From contig JAAOZO010000093.1 in the NCBI GenBank assembly GCA_011605715.1, forward strand, positions 1 to 10,535: 10,535 bases of DNA. The letters are read 5' to 3'. The stretch comes from Nitrososphaerota archaeon. GTDB taxonomy: Archaea; Thermoproteota; EX4484-205; JAAOZO01. Below, in pieces: positions 6,506 to 10,535 of this stretch (position 1 is its first letter; each line of letters starts with the position of its first letter). The translations under genes were made by a program, and so were the position numbers. The notes under the pieces were generated by a model. That model worked only from the letters and a program-made list of their open reading frames with translations, did not search any database and had not been told where the DNA came from.

Positions 6506-7150
6506 CTAAGAAATTTTTGAAGCTAATGCTTCTTTAGAAAGTTTGTCTGCATACCATAGTGGAGCTGGAAGAGCAAGATCAAAAAGGTTATCACTTACAA
6601 CTCTTATCGCATCATCCAACGTAACTCTATGCCCTATACTTATATAAATTTCCCCTCTTCCCTTAGTTCTTAAAACTGCTCCAACAGCTAATTCATCAAC
6701 GAAAATCAGCGGAGGCTGAATTGACCTATCTACTTTTCCATAAAGAAGACTTTTTGCAACACCTATCGTAGGAACATTAAGAACAACACCTATGTAGCTG
6801 GCAAGACCCATCTTCCTTGGATGAGCTAGTCCATGGCCATTTATAAAAAGTATATGTGGCTTCTCTACTTGTCGAGAAAGCACTTTTAGGATTGGTGGAG
6901 CTTCTCTTAAGTAAAAGAGTCCAGGTATATACGGTGGCAAATTATCAACGGTTGCATAATCTACATTTTCTAGTTTCTTTGAACCGTACTTCGTGAGCAC
7001 ATAGGTTGCTACTCCTACATTCTTCTTGTATGCTACGTCAACTCCTCCTATGAAACTCTCCTTAGGTAAGCTAAGAGGCTCAACCTTAACCTTTTTAGAG
7101 AGAAGAACTTGAGCTCTAACTGCGTTCTCATACTTTATTTTTGGTCTCAA
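6506..7150 (-). CDS. nfi: Endonuclease V, with a substituted catalytic residue
   Basis: This 214-residue protein is of the EndoV family, which cleaves one base 3' of inosine (deaminated adenine) in DNA or RNA with Mg2+. Matching motifs in order: G-G-V-D38-V-A-Y, first catalytic Asp; P-Y-I-P-G (73-77), the strand-separating wedge; R-E83, catalytic Glu; N104-G-H-G-x-A-H-P-R (104-112), which in E. coli and Thermotoga reads D-G at the first position; G-V-A-K133; and G-H174-R-V. The Asp to Asn change at 104 removes one of the usual metal ligands. It may be a lineage variant or may weaken cleavage. The start is TTG at 7148-7150, with no in-frame ATG before the upstream stop codons and a TATA-like box about 30 bases away. 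It is followed by pyrG on the same strand after 163 bases. Confidence 0.92.
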   Translation of the reverse strand: MRPKIKYENAVRAQVLLSKKVKVEPLSLPKESFIGGVDVAYKKNVGVATYVLTKYGSKKLENVDYATVDNLPPYIPGLFYLREAPPILKVLSRQVEKPHILFINGHGLAHPRKMGLASYIGVVLNVPTIGVAKSLLYGKVDRSIQPPLIFVDELAVGAVLRTKGRGEIYISIGHRVTLDDAIRVVSDNLFDLALPAPLWYADKLSKEALASKIS

Positions 7151-7176
7151 CTGCCGTTCTTTTGTTGGAAAAAGGA

Positions 7177-7184
7177 AAAATAAA
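7177..7184 (-). promoter_or_regulatory. TATA-like box of the endonuclease V gene
   Basis: TTTATTTT on the minus strand is centred about 30 bases before the TTG at 7150. It supports that unusual start codon with a very short leader. Confidence 0.4.
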
Positions 7185-7410
7185 GGTTATTAAATTTTTC
7201 AACAGATATTTTTGGGCGAGTTGATTAGACTACCTTCTTATCTAGATTTGATCTAGCAAGTCTCTGATGGGCTGACCTCTTAGGATATTTGTGATAAAAG
7301 CAAGGGCTATAGAGGCTTGGAAAAGACGAGGAAGACAAACGAGATAGCAAGGTTAATACTGCATAAAAGAGATGATAGTGCTCCTTAACCAGCTACTGAT
7401 TACTGCTAAA

Positions 7411-7444
7411 GTGTCATTGCGATCCTGCAATTTTGAAATGACAC
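7411..7444. repeat. Short inverted repeat GTGTCATT/AATGACAC
   Basis: GTGTCATT (7411-7418) is perfectly inverted at 7437-7444, with an inner TTGC/GCAA pair (7417-7420 and 7427-7430). On the minus strand one end reads GGGTGTCATT, resembling the ends of IS256-type insertion sequences as I remember them. It may be a transposon-end scar or a hairpin after the ATPase gene. Confidence 0.35.
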
Positions 7445-7475
7445 CCAGCGCCGCATTGATGCACTACAGTCTACT

Positions 7476-8849
7476 TCAGGAAAAATCCTCTAAGTCAAAA
7501 ACCAAATAGTCCTTTTCTCGCAAATCCTTTTTATCTTTTAGCCTTTTACCGATTAAACAAAAATACTCTTTTCTTATCTTATTGAACCATTTTACTGCTT
7601 CAGCCTTCTCCGTCAGCTTCTCAAATATCTTTTCTGCTTCGCTTCTACCTAGATCCTGCCATTTTGCTTCACAGAACAGAATTTTCTTCTCCTCTTTATT
7701 AAATGCTACCGTATCTATTTCCTTATCTTTCTCCCACCAAGTACCAATGTTCGAAAACCTAAAAGGCATCAAGCCTTTCATGTTCATCTCATATAAAAAT
7801 TCTCGTGAGATATCTTCAAATTTTTTTCCGACAAACGTGTTAAGATCTCTTTTGATAATGCCCATAACTTTCTTAGTATTTCCAAGTTCTAACTCGCTCT
7901 TAAATGGATAGACGAATCGAAAGTAAAAATCAAAAAAGTTATCTTTTATTTTATAGATAGTTCTTTTCGTTGTCTTTTTTTCTGTGATTGGATAAACTTT
8001 CTCTATGATGTCTAACTTCATGAGAACGTTTAAATATTTTGGTAAATCTTTTGCTTGAATTTTAGAGAAGTTTGCGATTTCGCTTAGTCTGCTGTTTCCT
8101 CTTGCTATTGCTTCAAGTATAGAAAGATAGGATGAATAGTCTCTCAGCTCTTCTCTTAGTAAAAATTCCACTTCTTCATATAGAATCTCTCCTTTAGTTA
8201 GAATTTTTTCTTCTATGTTTGTGTAAATATCCTTTTTATCGTCAAACGTATTAAGGTAAAAAGGTATTCCACCGAGTATTGAGTAAGCCTCCACTTTCTG
8301 TTCTGTTGAATATCTTGGAAAAATCTGTTTAGCGTCATTAAATCTTAGGGGTGATAATTTCCACTGCCCTGTTCTTCTTCCATATAAGGGAGACCTGTAG
8401 GATAGCATGTTTTCCATCATCGAGACAAGGGAACCGCAAAGGATCAACATTGTATTCTTATCCTTAAGAACATCGTCCCAAATCAGCTGGAAGACGGAAG
8501 GGATTGAATCATCTTTTTCAACTAGGTATGAGAATTCATCTATAACTATTACAATTTTCCTTTCATTCAACCTCTTTGCAATGTATGTGAAAGCATCATC
8601 AAAATTTCTCACTCTAGGCGGTATGTCGCCAAAATGTTCGGCAGCTATGTTTGCAAATCGCTCTGCGTTTAACAAGCTGCCTCTTTTATCTGCAAGAAAA
8701 TAAATGTAATCTTTATTTTTACAGAATTGTTTAATCAGTTCTGTCTTCCCTACTCTTCTTCTTCCATATAAGACTATTAGTTGCCTTTTATCGCCGAACT
8801 TTTCCTCCAGGAATTCTAGTTCCCGCTCCCTATCGATAAATCGGTTCAT
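7476..8849 (-). CDS. Archaeal AAA-type ATPase with DUF234-like C-terminal domain
   Basis: This 457-residue protein belongs to the archaeal ATPase family often found near mobile DNA; cellular roles are poorly known. The N-terminal STAND/AAA-like ATPase (about 1-235) shows Walker A G29-R-R-R-V-G-K35-T36, Walker B I-V-I-D104-E105, a sensor-like I-L-C-G-S (136-140), and R-x-S-P-L-Y-G-R-R (152-159) typical of the family. A winged-helix segment follows (about 238-300). The C-terminal DUF234-type domain (about 305-455) carries a PD-(D/E)XK-like core, E377-I-D379 followed by C-E394-A-K396, so nuclease activity is conceivable. No membrane segment is seen. It has its own TATA box at the ideal distance for a leaderless ATG. 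It is a single gene, divergent from vapBC across 219 bases. Confidence 0.87.
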   Translation of the reverse strand: MNRFIDRERELEFLEEKFGDKRQLIVLYGRRRVGKTELIKQFCKNKDYIYFLADKRGSLLNAERFANIAAEHFGDIPPRVRNFDDAFTYIAKRLNERKIVIVIDEFSYLVEKDDSIPSVFQLIWDDVLKDKNTMLILCGSLVSMMENMLSYRSPLYGRRTGQWKLSPLRFNDAKQIFPRYSTEQKVEAYSILGGIPFYLNTFDDKKDIYTNIEEKILTKGEILYEEVEFLLREELRDYSSYLSILEAIARGNSRLSEIANFSKIQAKDLPKYLNVLMKLDIIEKVYPITEKKTTKRTIYKIKDNFFDFYFRFVYPFKSELELGNTKKVMGIIKRDLNTFVGKKFEDISREFLYEMNMKGLMPFRFSNIGTWWEKDKEIDTVAFNKEEKKILFCEAKWQDLGRSEAEKIFEKLTEKAEAVKWFNKIRKEYFCLIGKRLKDKKDLREKDYLVFDLEDFS

Positions 8850-8872
8850 AAAGATTATCTTTTATTTCCGAA

Positions 8873-8880
8873 TTTATAAA
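8873..8880 (-). promoter_or_regulatory. TATA box of the ATPase gene
   Basis: TTTATAAA is centred about 27 bases upstream of the ATG at 8849, consistent with a leaderless transcript. The box is palindromic, so orientation is set by the gene. Confidence 0.6.
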
Positions 8881-8887
8881 CTTAATG

Positions 8888-8985
8888 CTTAGCGCACGTG
8901 CTGCAACCATCCCTCTATGGTCTCTTTAGACGCTTCTGATTTTCTTTTTAATCTCGTCTTAACACTATGCAAGCGCGTGCTAAAG
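8888..8985. repeat. Bulged inverted repeat between divergent ATPase and vapBC promoters
   Basis: The arm at 8888-8905 (CTTAGCGCACGTGCTGCA) pairs with 8968-8985 (TGCAAGCGCGTGCTAAAG) over about 16 positions, including one G-U, with small bulges. The arms contain related GC-rich cores (AGCGCACGTGCT and AGCGCGTGCT) in otherwise AT-rich DNA. No reading frame lies inside. It could be a small structured RNA, a regulator site serving both promoters, or a remnant of insertion. Confidence 0.5.
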
Positions 8986-9022
8986 ATGAGTTTTAATCAA
9001 GAATTTTTATTGATAAGCTTGG

Positions 9023-9064
9023 GTAGTAACATTTATAAAGTAGTACTATTATTATGGTAGTACT
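9023..9064 (+). promoter_or_regulatory. vapBC promoter with three 17-base-phased repeats (likely operator)
   Basis: GTAGTAAC at 9023-9030, GTAGTACT at 9040-9047 and GTAGTACT at 9057-9064 start exactly 17 bases apart. The TATA box TTTATAAA (9032-9039) lies between copies one and two, and copy three covers the expected transcription start. AbrB-type antitoxins repress their own operons, so this is the likely VapB/VapBC binding site. Confidence 0.6.
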
Positions 9065-9068
9065 AAAA

Positions 9069-9299
9069 ATGGAGTACGAAGTCAAGGTTACAAGAAAGGG
9101 GCAAACAACAATCCCTGCAGCACTTAGGAGGAAGTACAACATTACTGAAGGATCAAGATTATTAGTAGTAGATGCTGGTCAAGGAATTTTTATGAAACCT
9201 TTATTGAAAACTTCAGATTTAGCGGGCTCAGGTTCCGACTATGCAACTCCAGAAGAAATGAAAAAGCTCCTTGATAAGCTCAGAGAAGAGGATCTATGA
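9069..9299 (+). CDS. vapB: AbrB/SpoVT-type antitoxin of a VapBC pair
   Basis: From the preferred start this is 76 residues. The first 45 or so form a swapped-hairpin AbrB DNA-binding domain with the hallmark K-V-T-R-K-G-Q-T-T-I-P-A-x-L-R-R-K-Y. The charged C-terminal third, ending in P-E-E-M-K-K-L-L-D-K-L-R-E-E-D-L, is a probable toxin-binding helix. Its role is to neutralise VapC and repress the operon. An in-frame ATG at 9054 would add five residues, but the TATA box centre is only about 19 bases before it, which would put that codon upstream of transcription start. The ATG at 9069, about 33 bases from the box, also gives the usual family N-terminus. Its TGA overlaps the vapC ATG. Confidence 0.9.
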   Translation: MEYEVKVTRKGQTTIPAALRRKYNITEGSRLLVVDAGQGIFMKPLLKTSDLAGSGSDYATPEEMKKLLDKLREEDL

Positions 9300-9676
9300 A
9301 TGTTTACGACACGAGGTTCTTCATCGAGCACTACTACTCGAAGAACGACGAAGTACTAAAAAGGACAACAAACGCTCTTAAAACTGACAAGAACAAAGTA
9401 ATTTCTGCGATCGTTGTTCATGAAGTTTATAAGTTAACATTGGATAAAGAAGGAAAAGAACAAGCCGAACTTAGAACGAAGCTTCTTGAGAAAGACTTTA
9501 GGGTAATAAACGTAGATACTCAAATAGCTAAAATTTCTGCTAAACTTAGACATAAGTACAGAATACCAATGGCAGATAGCATCATAGCAGCAACGGCTGA
9601 AAGCCTTAAGTTGGTGTGCATAACAGACGATCAACATTTTACTCAAGTGAAGGAAGTAAAGACTAAATGGATTTAG
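9296..9676 (+). CDS. vapC: PIN-domain ribonuclease toxin VapC
   Basis: This 126-residue single PIN domain is a Mg2+-dependent endoribonuclease expected to cut tRNA, rRNA or mRNA when freed from VapB. The acidic metal-binding set is complete: D5 in Y-D-T, E43 in V-H-E-V-Y, D94 in M-A-D-S-I-I-A-A, and D111/D112 in T-D-D-x-H-F. Length is typical, so the toxin looks intact. The start overlaps the vapB stop as ATGA (9296-9299), with GAGG four bases upstream inside vapB, giving coupled translation. It is co-transcribed from the vapB promoter and presumably feedback-controlled through the phased repeats there. The target RNA cannot be predicted. Confidence 0.92.
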   Translation: MNVYDTRFFIEHYYSKNDEVLKRTTNALKTDKNKVISAIVVHEVYKLTLDKEGKEQAELRTKLLEKDFRVINVDTQIAKISAKLRHKYRIPMADSIIAATAESLKLVCITDDQHFTQVKEVKTKWI

Positions 9677-9746
9677 CTAAGAGTTTCACTTGCGCAATTG
9701 ATTATTGAAAAGCTTAAAATCTATTGTTGATTTACTAGAAAGCCCA

Positions 9747-9752
9747 TTTTTC
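9747..9752 (+). terminator. T-run after vapBC
   Basis: CCATTTTTCAC about 70 bases after the vapC stop is a minimal archaeal-type termination signal. No hairpin precedes it. Confidence 0.2.
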
Positions 9753-9881
9753 ACTAAGAGAGTTTTGCTCAACATAAACAACATTTTATATGATTTTTGA
9801 TGAATTACTTTAAATGGGTTAGATCCATCGTATGGACCACTTTTTATGCAAACGTAAAACTTGTCATTTGTGCTCTCTCGT

Positions 9882-9905
9882 TAAAAATTAAAATAAAGTA
9901 AAAAG
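9882..9905 (-). terminator. T-rich terminator of the small membrane ORF
   Basis: Read on the minus strand, this is CTTTTTACTTTATTTTAATTTTTAA, starting about 40 bases after the ORF stop. Such U-rich tracts are typical archaeal transcript ends and support minus-strand transcription here. Confidence 0.35.
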
Positions 9906-9945
9906 CTTTGCTTGTTAGTGCCCGCCATCAAGCCCTCACACTATA

Positions 9946-10101
9946 CTAAGGAAAGTCATCTCTATAAATTTTTAATTTTTCTTTAAGCTTTACTGCCATC
10001 TCCTCTTCACTTGCAACACTAAAGTACAAAAGCCAATAGGCATAAATGAAAGAAGTAAATACCGTTTTGAAATAAATAACAATAAAAATAGACGTCAACA
10101 T
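9946..10101 (-). CDS. Small membrane protein, possibly frameshifted at its start
   Basis: An ATG at 10099-10101 opens a 51-residue frame ending in TAG at 9946-9948. Residues 4-30 are strongly hydrophobic and aromatic, one long membrane segment. The rest (S-E-E-E-M-A-V-K-L-K-E-K-L-K-I-Y-R-D-D-F-P) is an amphipathic charged tail. This is protein-like composition, unlike random AT-rich DNA. A second frame starting at ATG 10127-10129 begins with hydrophilic residues MTKKISEERYVDV. Dropping one base in the T5 run (10084-10088) would join it to the membrane segment as a 60-residue protein. A weak TATA-like TGATAAAGTT (10151-10160) sits 26 bases before 10129. So it is either a short intact gene or a gene broken by a one-base slip. 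No family is recognised. Confidence 0.42.
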   Translation of the reverse strand: MLTSIFIVIYFKTVFTSFIYAYWLLYFSVASEEEMAVKLKEKLKIYRDDFP

Positions 10102-10181
10102 ACCTTTCTTCTGAGATCTTCTTAGTCATACGGTTAGAAAGCCGAATTGAAACTTTATCAACCTCAAACAAAAGAAGAATA

Positions 10182-10201
10182 GAAAAAAATAAAAATTAAA
10201 A
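10182..10201 (-). terminator. Poly-T terminator of the pilin-like gene
   Basis: Directly after the stop codon the minus strand reads TTTTAATTTTTATTTTTTTC, including a run of seven T. This is a strong intrinsic archaeal termination signal. Confidence 0.5.
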
Positions 10202-10535
10202 TTATGGTAGTGTAACTGAAGCAGGATAGTCTTTACCAGCTGCAGAATGAAGAACTATGTTAAGAGTAATTCCAGAAGATAATGTAGTGGAACCTATTTT
10301 ATTACCGCTTGCTAGCGTTATTGTAAAAGTAACTGTAGACCCAACCGGGATAGACGCGCCATTGCTTGGCCAATTAGCAGTACCATTTACATAGTATATT
10401 TTACTGCTACTTGTCCATTTACCAGATGAATCAGCGGGAATTCCATTTATCATAACTGTAGATATTGTAGCATCTGCAGAACCAGTGTTCTTTACAACAA
10501 CCTTAACGGTCCAGCTACTATTACCACTATAATAA
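10202..10535 (-). CDS. Secreted pilin-like or surface beta-sandwich protein (C-terminal part)
   Basis: The frame is open from the right edge of the window to TAA at 10202-10204, giving 110 visible codons; the N-terminus lies outside. An internal ATG at 10451-10453 is not the true start, because the same frame continues upstream with matching composition (W-T-V-K-V-V-V-K-N-T-G-S-A-D-A-T-I-S). The visible part is rich in Ser, Thr, Gly, Asn and alternating beta-strand residues, with almost no charge. The V-x-V-K-N-T-G motif is common in Ig-like domains of archaeal type IV pilin or archaellin-like exported proteins. Two N-glycosylation sequons (N-S-S and N-G-T) are present. Because the class III signal peptide would be outside, pilin identity is an inference; another S-layer-associated protein is possible. 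Confidence 0.65.
   Translation of the reverse strand, partial: YYSGNSSWTVKVVVKNTGSADATISTVMINGIPADSSGKWTSSSKIYYVNGTANWPSNGASIPVGSTVTFTITLASGNKIGSTTLSSGITLNIVLHSAAGKDYPASVTLP

Larger units (their letters stand above)
7151..7475. other. Gap between endonuclease V and ATPase genes, no intact gene
   Basis: The left end holds the endonuclease V promoter and the right end the hairpin-like repeat at 7411-7444. Between them (about 7225-7398) short open stretches occur on both strands in several frames, for example KTNEIARLILHKRDDSAP in one plus frame. None has a plausible start or a recognisable family. It may contain decayed coding DNA, but I cannot support a gene. Confidence 0.35.
9677..9945. other. 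AT-rich spacer between vapC and the small membrane ORF
   Basis: No coding frame is supported. It holds the possible vapBC terminator, a weak hairpin TCCAT/ATGGA (9824-9828 and 9832-9836), and a very AT-rich block (9880-9905) that may end minus-strand transcription. Confidence 0.35.

Noticed and set aside
7225..7398. Protein-like fragments in several frames (for example KTNEIARLILHKRDDSAP on plus, and an open stretch of about 55 codons on minus).
   Set aside because: No start codon with a promoter or ribosome binding site, frames overlap and contradict each other, the minus stretch is Ser-rich like a shadow frame, and no family is recognised.
9797..9815. TTGATGA resembling a C box of a C/D guide RNA.
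   Set aside because: The first base departs from the consensus and no D box (CTGA) lies at a suitable distance.
9824..9836. Hairpin TCCAT-cgt-ATGGA.
   Set aside because: The stem has five pairs, without a T-run or conservation evidence; too weak to call a terminator or RNA.
1..10535. tRNA genes, rRNA, CRISPR arrays or a replication origin.
   Set aside because: No T-loop-like GGTTCRAAT signature, no regularly spaced direct repeats of CRISPR length, and no origin recognition box clusters were seen on reading both strands.

Overview
The window comes from an AT-rich archaeal chromosome, most likely a thermophilic member of the Thermoproteota (Crenarchaeota). The evidence is the protein set: a V4R-domain sensor, an archaeal-type ATPase with a DUF234-like nuclease-fold tail, a membrane-anchored coiled-coil protein of a crenarchaeal type, VapBC and a pilin-like surface protein. 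It is also the promoter style: TATA-like boxes sit about 25-31 bases before start codons, as for leaderless or nearly leaderless mRNAs, and TTG starts occur. Genus is not resolved, and no tRNA, rRNA or CRISPR array was recognised.

Layout. On the left (1-2594, plus strand) are the end of an unidentified gene, a tightly coupled V4R sensor gene, a 388-base gap, and a KamA-type lysine 2,3-aminomutase. A minus-strand block follows (2673-7150). In transcription order it holds endonuclease V, CTP synthase (pyrG), a Na+/Ca2+-type cation exchanger and a 190-residue membrane-anchored coiled-coil protein. Their spacings are 163-325 bases and several have their own TATA-like box, so they look like separate transcription units. 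The right part (7476-10535) is accessory in character: an orphan AAA-type ATPase with a PD-(D/E)XK-like C-terminus, a divergently placed vapBC toxin-antitoxin operon, a 51-60 residue membrane protein that may be frameshifted, and the C-terminal part of a secreted pilin-like protein.

The strongest unexplained signals are between genes: (1) three copies of GTAGTAAC/GTAGTACT exactly 17 bases apart across the vapBC TATA box and start, a likely antitoxin operator; (2) a perfect 14-base inverted repeat (3374-3387/3480-3493) abutting a second long hairpin (3491-3557) behind the exchanger gene; (3) a bulged, about 16-pair inverted repeat (8888-8985) between the divergent ATPase and vapBC promoters; (4) the small minus-strand membrane ORF at 9946-10129. 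Within proteins, endonuclease V has Asn at the position of a catalytic Asp, and KamA keeps its lysine-binding aspartates but lacks the zinc cysteines of the clostridial enzyme.

Functional links are weak. PyrG, EndoV and the exchanger are housekeeping genes in pyrimidine synthesis, repair of deaminated bases and cation homeostasis. No complete novel multi-gene system is evident. The most system-like segment is the ATPase, structured spacer and vapBC at 7476-9676.
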